From: Streptomyces graminofaciens
GTDB taxonomy: Bacteria; Actinomycetota; Actinomycetes; Streptomycetales; Streptomycetaceae
DNA: 64,000 nt
NCBI RefSeq assembly: GCF_030294945.1
Contig: NZ_AP018448.1
Coordinates: 992,001 to 1,056,000 of the forward strand
Direction: 5' to 3'
Part shown: one piece after another, positions 55,422 through 63,631 of the stretch
Layout of the letters: each line of letters begins with the position of its first letter
Position numbering within the stretch: position 1 is the stretch's first letter
The notes under the pieces: model-generated
Databases searched by the model: none
What the model was told of the DNA's origin: nothing
Seen by the model: the letters and a program-made list of their open reading frames with translations, nothing else
Position numbers and translations under genes: made by a program

Positions 55422-57022
55422 GAGTGGGCGCCCGGGGTGGTGCGGTAGGTGGCATGGGCGAAGTCCGCGTGCACGCCGGAACCGTCGAGGTCCTGCACCC
55501 AGAGTCCCAGCATCGCACCGGTGAAGCCCAGGACCCTCAGCTGTCCCTCGTGGAACTCGTCGGCGTGCTCGTCCGACAGGACGGTCGCGTCGAGGACCGG
55601 CCCCAGCTCCTGGGGACCTTCGCCGCCGGTGTCGTACGAGAAGTGCAGGTCGGGACCGTCGAGTTCGGCGTGGAGTACGACGGGGCGCCCGGGTGCGAGC
55701 GGGATCCTGGGCGGGTGCGCGGTGAGCTTTCCTGCCTCGCAGCTCAGTGCCCGCAGTGCCGGGGAGCCGTCGTCCTCGGCTGTGACGTACAGGTAGTGCC
55801 AGTTGCGGGTGTTGTAGTACGCGGTGAGTCCGGCCATGTGGTCGGAGGAACCCGGCGCGAAGGTCAGCTCGGTCTCGAACGAGCAGCGCCGTGCCGTCAC
55901 CCGCCGGGCGACCAGACTGGGCGTCCGACGGCCGACCGGGGACTGACCGCCCCGGATGCGCAGTCGGCCCGGCGCCGGTTCGACCCACTCCGGATCGGCC
56001 GGGCGGCGCAGAGTGGACCAGTCGGGGCCGAGGGCCGGGGCGTCGAAGTGGTCCGTGGCGGGCCGTTGGGGCACCGGAGCGGGAGCCAGGTCGGGCGCCC
56101 GTACGGTCACGGCGGGGACCGCGCCCGCGATGCGCGGCCAGCCGTCCTCGGTCCAGGTCACGGGCTGCAGGGCGGTCTCCCGGCCCCGTACGCACCGGCC
56201 GCGCTCGCTGTAGGGGCGGGCGGTGATGTGGGCGGCGTACCACTGGCCGTCCTGGGTCTCGACCAGCGAGCAGTGTCCGGCCTTCTGGAGTTCCAGGGTC
56301 GGATCGTGCCGGGAGGTGAGCAGGGGTCCGGCCGGGTCGGGCTCGTACGGGCCGAACAGATCCCGGGAGCGGGCGACCGCAGCCCCGTGTTCGTAGCCGG
56401 TGCCGCCCTCGGCGTGGACGAGGTAGTACCAGCCGTTCCGACGGTAGAGGTGTGGGCCCTCGGCGACCCCGGCGGCGGTGCCCACGGAGATCGTCCGGGG
56501 CGCGCCGAGCAGCTTTCGCGCCGCGCGGTCGTATTCCTGGAGCTCGATCCCGGCGAACGACTCCCGATCCGGGCGCCAGTCGAAGCGCATGTTGAGCAGC
56601 CAGCTGCGCCCGTCCCCTTCATGGATGTCGTGGAACAGGGACACGTCGAAGCCCCGGCCGTGCAGCGGCACCGGGTCCGACCACGGGCCCTCGATGGACG
56701 GGGCCGTGGTGACGTGGTTGGGGAGGTCCTTCCAGCCCTCCGCGTAGGTGTCGACCACGGTGAACACCAGGTGGAACAGGCCGTCGGCGTACGAGAGTCC
56801 GGGTGCCCAGATACCGCCGGAGTCGGGTACGCCCGTCAGGTCGAGCAGGCGTCGGCTGTCCAGGACCCCGCCCAACGACCGCCAGTTCACCAGGTCCCGG
56901 GAGTGGTGAAGGCGAACCCCCGGGTACCACTCGAAGGTGGACGTGGCGATGTAGAAGTCGTCGCCGACCCGCAGGATCACGGGGTCGGGTTCGAAACCGC
57001 GCAGGACGGGGTTGTGGATCAC
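55418..57022 (-). CDS. glycoside hydrolase family 43 (beta-xylosidase/arabinofuranosidase-type)
   Basis: Intracellular enzyme of 534 residues (no signal peptide). GH43 five-bladed propeller: IHNPVLRGFEPDPVILRVGD with the catalytic base D13, FYIATSTFEWYPGVRLHHSR, SLFHDIHEGDGRSWLLNM, and general acid E188 in AEGPHLYRR. A C-terminal beta-sandwich (DUF1349/GH43_C-like, 330-530) contains DHFDAPALGPDWSTLRRPAD and DHMAGLTAYYNTRNWHYLYV. It trims oligosaccharides brought in by the ABC transporter. GTG 57022 follows GGAG. It lies 20 bases after the lyase-family gene and overlaps the hydrolase by four bases. Confidence 0.9.
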   Translation of the reverse strand: MIHNPVLRGFEPDPVILRVGDDFYIATSTFEWYPGVRLHHSRDLVNWRSLGGVLDSRRLLDLTGVPDSGGIWAPGLSYADGLFHLVFTVVDTYAEGWKDLPNHVTTAPSIEGPWSDPVPLHGRGFDVSLFHDIHEGDGRSWLLNMRFDWRPDRESFAGIELQEYDRAARKLLGAPRTISVGTAAGVAEGPHLYRRNGWYYLVHAEGGTGYEHGAAVARSRDLFGPYEPDPAGPLLTSRHDPTLELQKAGHCSLVETQDGQWYAAHITARPYSERGRCVRGRETALQPVTWTEDGWPRIAGAVPAVTVRAPDLAPAPVPQRPATDHFDAPALGPDWSTLRRPADPEWVEPAPGRLRIRGGQSPVGRRTPSLVARRVTARRCSFETELTFAPGSSDHMAGLTAYYNTRNWHYLYVTAEDDGSPALRALSCEAGKLTAHPPRIPLAPGRPVVLHAELDGPDLHFSYDTGGEGPQELGPVLDATVLSDEHADEFHEGQLRVLGFTGAMLGLWVQDLDGSGVHADFAHATYRTTPGAHS

Positions 57023-57042
57023 GAAAAACTCCGCGGGAGGGG

Positions 57043-58224
57043 TCAGAGGGTGAACAGCAGGGTGCCGAACCCCGGGTGGTCGCACTGGTTGGGCGCGCCC
57101 TCCGGCCGGAGCCCGCTCGCCACCTGGGCGGTGTACGGGGCGGACTTGCCGGCGCGCTTCACATAGTGGTTGTAGGCGATCTCGTAGATGTTGCGGTACG
57201 TGCCGCGCCCGTCGGTGGAGATGCTCGACCAGTGCCAGTCGCACCGCCCGAACGTGGCGTCGTACGGGACGGTGTTGCCGAGGTTGTACTTGGCTGTGTA
57301 TTCGTAGCCCGACAGCAGCAGGGAGTTGGAGACGCCGAACATGTCGAGGCCCTGGATCCAGCCGGTCTGGCAGATCTCGGCGAGCGAGCCGAGGATCAGC
57401 TGGGCGTACCCCTGGGTGCGGCCGGACTCGCAGCACTGGCCGGTGCCGGACCGGATCAGTTTGGTCAGTCCGCAGCAGCCGTGTGTCATGAAGGCGTTGT
57501 ACGCGTTGTCGAAGAGGGTGAGGTTGTTGCAGGCCACCGCGATCTGCATCATGCCCTTGAGGCCCATCAGGCCGTAGGCGCCGTCGCCGTAGACGTTGAT
57601 GAGCGGGACGAAGACGTTCTCGAACATGGCGACCGTGTCGGCGAGTTCAGCGGCCGTCCAGCTGCCCGCCGGGCCGGTGTAGTGCATGATCTCGACGGCG
57701 GCTGCGAGTTTGGCCCCGTAGATCCCGGCGGCGAGTTCGGCGTCCTTGCCGTTGATCTCCTCAAGGGCGTTGGTCCAGGACTTGATGATGGTCAGGGCCT
57801 TGGTGGCGTGCGCGGTGTCTCGGGTGATGTACCACATGAGGGCGTTCTGGTACGCGGCGTTGCAGTCGTACCAGAGTTCCGCGTTGCCGGGATCGCCGGC
57901 GGGGTCGCGGGTGACCGTGGCCCGGCCTCCCGCCATGGTGTAGGAGGAGCGGGAGAAGGAGTCGTTCTTGAAGACGTTGTAGCCGCTCAGCCAGGGTTCG
58001 GCGCCGGCCGCGACCTTGGCGCGCATCCGGTCGAGGTCGGCACGGCTGTGCAGCACGCCCGGGTGGGTCAGGGAGGTCAGGCCGGAGGTGACGGCGGCGG
58101 CCGGGCCGGCTCCGGCCAGGGACGCTCCGGCGAGGCCCGCCGCGCCGGCGCCGACGGCGGTGATCTGGAGGAAGCGGCGGCGGTTGGGCGGGCCCGGCGT
58201 CACGGAGGGTTGCGGCTCTGTCAT
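57043..58224 (-). CDS. Tat-exported alginate-lyase-family protein
   Basis: Exported protein of 393 residues. Tat signal: NRRRFLQITAVGAGAAGLAG, cleavage near AAA-V (46). The mature part has the alginate lyase (PF05426) layout of an alpha-helical toroid: HPGVLHSRADLDRMRAKVAA, NAALMWYITRDTAHATKALT-type helices, GIYGAKLAAAVEIMHYTGPA, ESGRTQGYAQLILGSLAEIC, WIQGLDMF. These are the conserved lyase-family segments. Unusually it has paired cysteines (CCGL, QCCES). The substrate need not be alginate; the family degrades various uronate polymers. ATG 58224 follows GAGGA. Confidence 0.82.
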   Translation of the reverse strand: MTEPQPSVTPGPPNRRRFLQITAVGAGAAGLAGASLAGAGPAAAVTSGLTSLTHPGVLHSRADLDRMRAKVAAGAEPWLSGYNVFKNDSFSRSSYTMAGGRATVTRDPAGDPGNAELWYDCNAAYQNALMWYITRDTAHATKALTIIKSWTNALEEINGKDAELAAGIYGAKLAAAVEIMHYTGPAGSWTAAELADTVAMFENVFVPLINVYGDGAYGLMGLKGMMQIAVACNNLTLFDNAYNAFMTHGCCGLTKLIRSGTGQCCESGRTQGYAQLILGSLAEICQTGWIQGLDMFGVSNSLLLSGYEYTAKYNLGNTVPYDATFGRCDWHWSSISTDGRGTYRNIYEIAYNHYVKRAGKSAPYTAQVASGLRPEGAPNQCDHPGFGTLLFTL

Positions 58225-58291
58225 GGGCTGTCTGTCCTCTTTCACTCGACGTTGAGTGCGGGAAGCGGAGGAGGGCGACGTGGAGTTGAGC

Positions 58292-58330
58292 GGGGAGCCG
58301 GTGCGGTCCCCCGTGCCGCACCGGCTCCCC
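58292..58330 (-). terminator. GC-rich hairpin inside the polysaccharide operon
   Basis: GGGGAGCCGGTGCGG (58292-58306) pairs perfectly with 58316-58330; loop of 9 bases. It lies seven bases after the stop of the 1138-residue gene and before the lyase-family gene. It may attenuate the downstream enzymes relative to the transporter genes or end one transcript. Confidence 0.65.
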
Positions 58331-58337
58331 TGGTCGG

Positions 58338-61300
58338 TCAGCGGCTCCGGTGGAGCACCAGGGTGCTGAGCGGGCCGAGCTTCGGCCGCTGCCCGGCGCC
58401 GATCGTCCTGCCGGTGGCCAGGTCGCGGGCCGGGCCGAACTGCTGACGGGCGGGCAGGGTGAACGTCCTGTCGGTGCTGGTGTTCATGGCGATCAGGTAG
58501 TCGCCGTACTCACAGAGGTAGAACGGCGCACGGCCGACGAGCATCGTCTCCACGCCGTCGAAGTGGACGCCGAGGGTGGGGTCCGGGATGTCGTCGGGGA
58601 TCGGGGCGAGATGGTAGACGTCGCCCTCCTGCGACTGGTGGAGGGTGTCGCCGGGCGGCGGGAAGCCTCCCGGGGGAAGGTGGCCGGCCCCGGGGTCGTT
58701 GATGGCGTAGTCCCACAGGATCCAGTCCCGTGCCGTGAACGTCTCATCGGTCGTGCCGGCGCTGCGCTCGCGGACGGTCGCCGAGCGCTGGTCGACGGGC
58801 GTGAGGTGGTGGATGCGGGCGTAGTTGTTCACGCCCTGGCGGGACCGCCAGTAGAGGGAGGCGAACAGCAGTTCCTCACCGTTCTTGACGGCCAGGCAGC
58901 CGTTCTCCTCGTCGGCGAAGACGAAGTCCGGCTGCTCCCAGGCGGTGGGGATGCGGGCGGGACGGTTGGCGAGGGCCTGGAAGGCGTCCCAGTCGCGGGA
59001 CACCAGGCGCAGCGCGGCGAGGCCGACACGGGTCCAGGTGTGGTTGATGAGCAGGTCCAACTGCCGGTAGAACTGGCCGTCGTCCACCATCTCCTGGGTC
59101 CAGCCGACGATGTCGGGGTCCTTGAACACCGCGGCGGACATCACGGGGTGGGAGTCCCAGGCGGTGCGGGACGCGTAGGCGATCTCGCCCGGATAGACCT
59201 CGTTGCGCCAGCCGATAACCGTTTCGATACGGGAGACACGGGCGCCCGTCTCGTCGACGTCCACGACCCGGAACCGGCCGCGCGCCTTGATGATCTTGAC
59301 CATCTGTTCGCGCAGCTCGGGCGCCTCCTGGGCGTCGTGGCCGCGCGTGACCGACTCGTACATCATGACCAGCCAGTCGATGACCTCACCGTAGCTGCCC
59401 ACATACCCCAGCTCGCGGGTCAGGCCCGCCTTGGTGACCTGATGGTAGGTCTCGCCGAGCGGCTTGGTGGGGTTGCCGTCCTTGTCCTCCCGGCCGAGGT
59501 AGGGCTTCATGCCGAGCGACTGGTACATGTAGTCGCGGGCCTTGTCCTCCGGCAGCGCGAGGTCCGGGTCGAGGAGCCTCAGGCCACGGTTGGCCTGGTA
59601 CAGGCCGATGGCGCAGATCTGCGACTGGTTGGTGTAGTGCGGGAAATGCTGTCGCCAGTAGTCCCGGCTGGACTTGAGCATGTCGGTGTACGCGGCGCGG
59701 CGCACCGGCTGCTCGGGGGCGCCGGAGCTCTTCGGCGCGGTGACGGTCAGGTCGTCGAACCATGCGGTGCCGGGGCCGGACAGCCGCAGATGGAACTCCA
59801 CCTGGGTGGCGCCGGACGGGGTCTCCAGGTCGATCGAGACCTGCTCCCAGTCGTGGGTGCCCGTGGCCGCGAACTTGCGGTGGTCACTGCCGACGAGCTT
59901 GCCGTTCGCGTCGAAGAACAAGGGGTCGATGTGCGCGCCCGTGCCGGTGACACCGTCCGTCCTGATCCACGCGCTGTAGGCGTACGTGCCCTCGCCGACC
60001 TGGAACCTGGCCGTGTTGTGGGCGGTGACGAAGCCGTTCGACGCGGTGGCCGCGAGCTTCAGCGAGGCGGTGCCGGAGCGGGAGACGTCCGTGACCCGGG
60101 ACCAGGTGGCGTCGGCTGTCCTGCCCCAGCTGGGGACGGTCCAGCCCGTGGGGACGGTGCCGGGGCCCTGCTCGAAGCCGGGGTTGCGTATCTCGGCCGG
60201 CCCGATCAGCTCCACCGAGTCGAACCAGGCGGTACCGGGGCCGGACAGCCGCAGATGGAACTCCACCTGGGTGGCGCCGGACGGGGTCTCCAGGTCGATC
60301 GAGACGTACTCCCAGCCGTGCGTGCCGGTAGTGGCGAACTTCTTGTGGTCGCTGCCGACCAGCGTGCCGCTCGCGTCGAAGAACAGCGGGTCGATGTGCG
60401 CGCCGGCGCCGGTGACGCCCTCGGTCCTGATCCAGGCCCCGTAGGTGTACGTGCCCTTGCCGATACGTGTCTTGGGGCTGGAGTAGGTGTACATGTTGCC
60501 GCCGGCGGCGGGCACCTGGAGCTTCAGCGAGGCGGAGCCGGCGCGGTGGACCGCCGTGTCCCGCGACCACGTGGCACCGGCGGTCTGCCCCCAGCTGGGC
60601 GCCAGCCAGCCCATGGGGGTCTCGTCGCCCTCCTCGAAGCCCGGGTTGGTGATCTCGTACGGGGAGCCGGTGACCCGCTGGTCGAGGCGGTCGCCGAGGT
60701 GTTCCCACAGCAGGGCCAGCGTCAGGCCGACGCGGCCGAAGCCCTGCCACTGCTGGTCGGAGCCGGTGAGGATCGAGGCGTCGGACTTCCAGGCCATGTA
60801 GCGGCCGTCGATGGCCCGCAGCACGCGGTCCAGGGCGGCGGGGTTCTGGTGGGCGGGGCTCCCCGACCAGAGGTAGCCCTCGGCAAGGGACTGGAACGCG
60901 AAGGCGTCCATTCCGGCCGGGTTCGCGGAGGTGAGGTAGAACTTCTGGTCCTTCTCGACGCGCTTGCGTACGGCCTCCAGCACCTCGGGGCCTTCCACGG
61001 TGCGCGGCCTGAACTCCGGCGCGGGGCCCTGGACCTCGCCCTTCGGCGGGACGAAGTACGGCTCGGTGTGCGTGTAGATGCGGTAGATGCCCCGGGAGGG
61101 CGTCGTCTGCTTCCGGTACAGCTGGTCCGGGTTCTGGCCGTACGACCAGATGCGCCCCATCGCGCGGATCTCCAGCGTCACCTTCTCCTTGCCGGACGTC
61201 ATGCTCTCCGGCAGCGGCAGCGTGTGGAAGAAGAAGCGGCCCGGGGTGCGCGGGGCGGTGTCCAGGATGTCGAGGCTGTCGACGGCGCCCTCGTCCTGGT

Positions 61301-61754
61301 AGCCGACCTGACGGCCGTCGACGAAGAGCTGGAGCCGCCACATGTTCGTGCCGGAGCCGGCCTGCTCGGAGGTGTCGTCGTGGTCGTCGCCCCACAGGCG
61401 CACCGTGACGTAGGTGGTGTCGGTCGGGCTGACGGCGACGTCGAACTTGAGCGTGCCGCCCCAGTAGCTCGCCGGTGCGGTCGGGTTGAGGACACGGGCG
61501 CTCTGGCCGAGGCCGCCGGTGACCATGTCCGAGAGGGTGGCGGTGAGGCCGTGCTCGGCCTCTGACTCGGCGTCACCGAAGACGACTATGTCCAGGGGCT
61601 TGCAGACGGCCTTCTTGAACGCGGCCGAGTCGTCGGACTCGGTGACCGGTGCTGCGGCGGCGGGCTGGGAGGTCAGCAGGCCGAGGCCGGCGGCGGCGAC
61701 GCCGGTCGTCCCGGCGTACTTGAGCACTTCACGTCTTCTGGGAGCGTGGGACAC
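58338..61754 (-). CDS. large Tat-exported protein with two CBM-like repeats; candidate novel polysaccharide lyase or hydrolase
   Basis: Exported protein of 1138 residues, family not recognised. Tat signal: RRREVLKYAGTTGVAAAGLG, cleavage near AAA-P. Residues 50-260 look like a beta-sandwich (YWGGTLKFDVAVSPTDTTYV, WRLQLFVDGRQVGYQDEGA). Residues 285-365 are helical. Two adjacent repeats of about 152 residues follow at 368-520 and 521-673 (NPGFEEGDETPMGW, GAHIDPLFFDASG, FHLRLSGPGTAWFD), resembling CBM4_9/CenC-type binding modules inserted in the helical part. From 680 a toroid-like region (QICAIGLYQANRGLRLLDPD, GSYGEVIDWLVMMYESVTRG) and a beta C-terminus follow, as in (alpha/alpha)-toroid lyases. 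GTG 61754 follows AAGGA. Confidence 0.75.
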   Translation of the reverse strand: MSHAPRRREVLKYAGTTGVAAAGLGLLTSQPAAAAPVTESDDSAAFKKAVCKPLDIVVFGDAESEAEHGLTATLSDMVTGGLGQSARVLNPTAPASYWGGTLKFDVAVSPTDTTYVTVRLWGDDHDDTSEQAGSGTNMWRLQLFVDGRQVGYQDEGAVDSLDILDTAPRTPGRFFFHTLPLPESMTSGKEKVTLEIRAMGRIWSYGQNPDQLYRKQTTPSRGIYRIYTHTEPYFVPPKGEVQGPAPEFRPRTVEGPEVLEAVRKRVEKDQKFYLTSANPAGMDAFAFQSLAEGYLWSGSPAHQNPAALDRVLRAIDGRYMAWKSDASILTGSDQQWQGFGRVGLTLALLWEHLGDRLDQRVTGSPYEITNPGFEEGDETPMGWLAPSWGQTAGATWSRDTAVHRAGSASLKLQVPAAGGNMYTYSSPKTRIGKGTYTYGAWIRTEGVTGAGAHIDPLFFDASGTLVGSDHKKFATTGTHGWEYVSIDLETPSGATQVEFHLRLSGPGTAWFDSVELIGPAEIRNPGFEQGPGTVPTGWTVPSWGRTADATWSRVTDVSRSGTASLKLAATASNGFVTAHNTARFQVGEGTYAYSAWIRTDGVTGTGAHIDPLFFDANGKLVGSDHRKFAATGTHDWEQVSIDLETPSGATQVEFHLRLSGPGTAWFDDLTVTAPKSSGAPEQPVRRAAYTDMLKSSRDYWRQHFPHYTNQSQICAIGLYQANRGLRLLDPDLALPEDKARDYMYQSLGMKPYLGREDKDGNPTKPLGETYHQVTKAGLTRELGYVGSYGEVIDWLVMMYESVTRGHDAQEAPELREQMVKIIKARGRFRVVDVDETGARVSRIETVIGWRNEVYPGEIAYASRTAWDSHPVMSAAVFKDPDIVGWTQEMVDDGQFYRQLDLLINHTWTRVGLAALRLVSRDWDAFQALANRPARIPTAWEQPDFVFADEENGCLAVKNGEELLFASLYWRSRQGVNNYARIHHLTPVDQRSATVRERSAGTTDETFTARDWILWDYAINDPGAGHLPPGGFPPPGDTLHQSQEGDVYHLAPIPDDIPDPTLGVHFDGVETMLVGRAPFYLCEYGDYLIAMNTSTDRTFTLPARQQFGPARDLATGRTIGAGQRPKLGPLSTLVLHRSR
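59770..60305. repeat. near-identical internal duplication (CBM-like repeats)
   Basis: Positions 59770-59840 and 60235-60305 are identical over 71 bases, inside two protein repeats that otherwise differ more, giving VEFHLRLSGPGTAWFD twice with the neighbouring residues. The perfect identity at the third codon positions points to recent duplication or gene conversion. Confidence 0.85.
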
Positions 61755-61768
61755 GACGCTGTTCCTTC

Positions 61769-62635
61769 TTACTTGAGGCTGCCCATGAGGATTCCGCTGC
61801 GCCAGTACTTCTGGAGCGTGAACATGAAGATCGCGAGCGGAACGATCGACAGCAGGGACCCGGTGAGGACGAGGGTGTTCATGTCGCGTGCGGTCTGCGC
61901 CTGCTGGAGCCACGAGTAGAGGCCCAGGGTGACGGGGAAGGTGCGCTCGCCGTTGAGCATGAACAGGGGGAGGAAGAAGTTGTTCCAGATGTTGATGAAC
62001 TCGAGCATGAAGATGGTGATGCCGCCGGTGCTCATCAGCCGCAGCGCGACCGCGTAGAAGATCCGCAGCTCACCGGCCCCGTCGATCCGGGCCGCCTCCA
62101 TCAGTTCGGTGGGCACCGAACTGTCGGCGTACACCTTGCCGAGGTAGACCCCGAACGGGTTGATGAAGTACGGGATGAGCACCGACCAGATGGTGTTGGT
62201 GATCCCGATCTCGGAGAACACCAGGTACAGCGGGAAGGCCAGCAGGGTGCTCGGCAGCAGCGAGGCGCCGACGATGACCGCGAAGAGCGCGCCCCGGCCG
62301 CGGAAGCCGAACTTCGACAGGCCGTACCCGGCGGCGAGCGAGATGAGGGTGGAACCGGCCGCGCCGAGGGTGGAGTAGAGGACGGAGTTGCCCAGCCAGC
62401 GGACGAACACCCCGTCGTGGTAGGTCCAGATGTCCTGGAGGTTGTCGCCCAGGTGGTTGGAGGAGAACCACAGTCCGAACGTGGAGTAGAGGTCGGTCTG
62501 GTCCTTGGTCGCGGAGACGATCAGGAACCAGGTCGGGGCGAGCGAGTAGAGCAGGAAGATCACCAGCAGACCGGTGGTGAGCACCACCGCGCGGCGGGAG
62601 GGCCGTACGCCGCCCCCGGAGGCAACACTGCTCAT
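61769..62635 (-). CDS. carbohydrate ABC transporter permease (MalG/CUT1 type)
   Basis: Inner-membrane permease of 288 residues with six helices. The N-terminal helix is VVLTTGLLVIFLLYSLAPTW. The ATPase-contacting EAA loop reads ELMEAARIDGAGELRIFYAV. CUT1 family, importing oligosaccharides. ATG 62635 overlaps the stop of the partner permease gene (ATGA). The next gene, the large exported protein, starts 14 bases after it. No ATPase is in the operon; Streptomyces CUT1 systems use the shared MsiK. Confidence 0.93.
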   Translation of the reverse strand: MSSVASGGGVRPSRRAVVLTTGLLVIFLLYSLAPTWFLIVSATKDQTDLYSTFGLWFSSNHLGDNLQDIWTYHDGVFVRWLGNSVLYSTLGAAGSTLISLAAGYGLSKFGFRGRGALFAVIVGASLLPSTLLAFPLYLVFSEIGITNTIWSVLIPYFINPFGVYLGKVYADSSVPTELMEAARIDGAGELRIFYAVALRLMSTGGITIFMLEFINIWNNFFLPLFMLNGERTFPVTLGLYSWLQQAQTARDMNTLVLTGSLLSIVPLAIFMFTLQKYWRSGILMGSLK

Positions 62636-63585
62636 GACATCTTCCTGTTCGTGGCGCGGTAGAAGACGAAGGCGAGGATGCCGGTGACGACGGCCAGAAC
62701 CAGGGACTCGGCGGCGGCGTACTGGTAGTCGCCGACCTTGAAGGCCTTGTCGTAGATCTCCATCATCGGCGTGAAGTCCGTGTTGATGGACTCCGGTGCG
62801 ATCTGCCGCATGATCAGCGGCTCGCCGAACAGCTGGAGCCGGCTGATCAGCGAGAACATGCCGGTCAGCACCAGGATCCCGGTGATGTTGGGCACCTTGA
62901 TCGACCAGGCGATCCGCCACTCCCGGGCCCCGTCCAGCCGGGCCGCCTCGTACAGCTCGCGGGGCAGCGCCTGCAGCGAGGCGGAGATAAGGATCATGTT
63001 GAAGCCGATCCCCTGCCAGGTGAGCAGATTGCCCAGCGAGAGATAGGTGTTGAGGCCGCCGAAGAAGGTGATCTGCGTGCCTGCGCGTTCCGCGATGTCC
63101 AGCAGCGGGCTGCCCGTCGGGCTGTAGAGGAACAGCCACATCAGGGTGGAGACCACGGCGGGGATGACGTACGGGATGAGCAGCGCCGCTCGGAAGAAAC
63201 GCACCGCGCGGGCGGCCACCCCGTCGAGCAGGAGGGCCAGCAGCAGGGCGATGCCGAGCATCACCGTGATCTGCACCGCGCCGAACAGCAGGGTGCGCCC
63301 CATGCTCGCCCAGAACGCGCTGTCACCCAGGACCGAGGCGAAGTTGGCGAAGCCCGTGTAGACGACCCGTGTCGGGCCGAAGCCGAGACCGGTGCCCTTC
63401 TTCTCGTACAGGCTCTGGCTGAAGGCGTAGCCGATCGGCACGACGTAGGTGGCCAGGAAGCCCAGCAGGAAGGGGAGCATGAACAGCAGCCCCTTGTAGG
63501 CTCCCCGTCTCCCGGCCCGGCGGGGGGAGGTCCGCCGGGCCGGGGAGTCGGTCGCGACCTTCGCCGGTCGCGTCAGGGTGGACAC
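62632..63585 (-). CDS. carbohydrate ABC transporter permease (MalF/CUT1 type)
   Basis: Permease of 317 residues. A basic N-terminal tail (TSPRRAGRRGAYKG) leads to six helices, the first LLFMLPFLLGFLATYVVPIG. The EAA loop reads ELYEAARLDGAREWRIAWSI. It pairs with the MalG-type partner for uptake of an oligosaccharide. GTG 63585 is chosen (GGAGA six bases before) over a TTG 12 bases upstream. It follows the solute-binding protein gene with a 46-base gap. Confidence 0.93.
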   Translation of the reverse strand: MSTLTRPAKVATDSPARRTSPRRAGRRGAYKGLLFMLPFLLGFLATYVVPIGYAFSQSLYEKKGTGLGFGPTRVVYTGFANFASVLGDSAFWASMGRTLLFGAVQITVMLGIALLLALLLDGVAARAVRFFRAALLIPYVIPAVVSTLMWLFLYSPTGSPLLDIAERAGTQITFFGGLNTYLSLGNLLTWQGIGFNMILISASLQALPRELYEAARLDGAREWRIAWSIKVPNITGILVLTGMFSLISRLQLFGEPLIMRQIAPESINTDFTPMMEIYDKAFKVGDYQYAAAESLVLAVVTGILAFVFYRATNRKMS

Positions 63586-63631
63586 GGGTGTCTCCAAGTA
63601 AGAAGTGAGTCGGCTGTCTCCGGGGCGGGGC

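Noticed and set aside
58350..61565. A 1071-codon plus-strand open frame opposite the large exported protein
   Set aside because: Antisense of a GC-rich gene; composition is Gly/Arg/Val-rich without motifs, whereas the minus strand has a Tat signal, binding modules and operon context.
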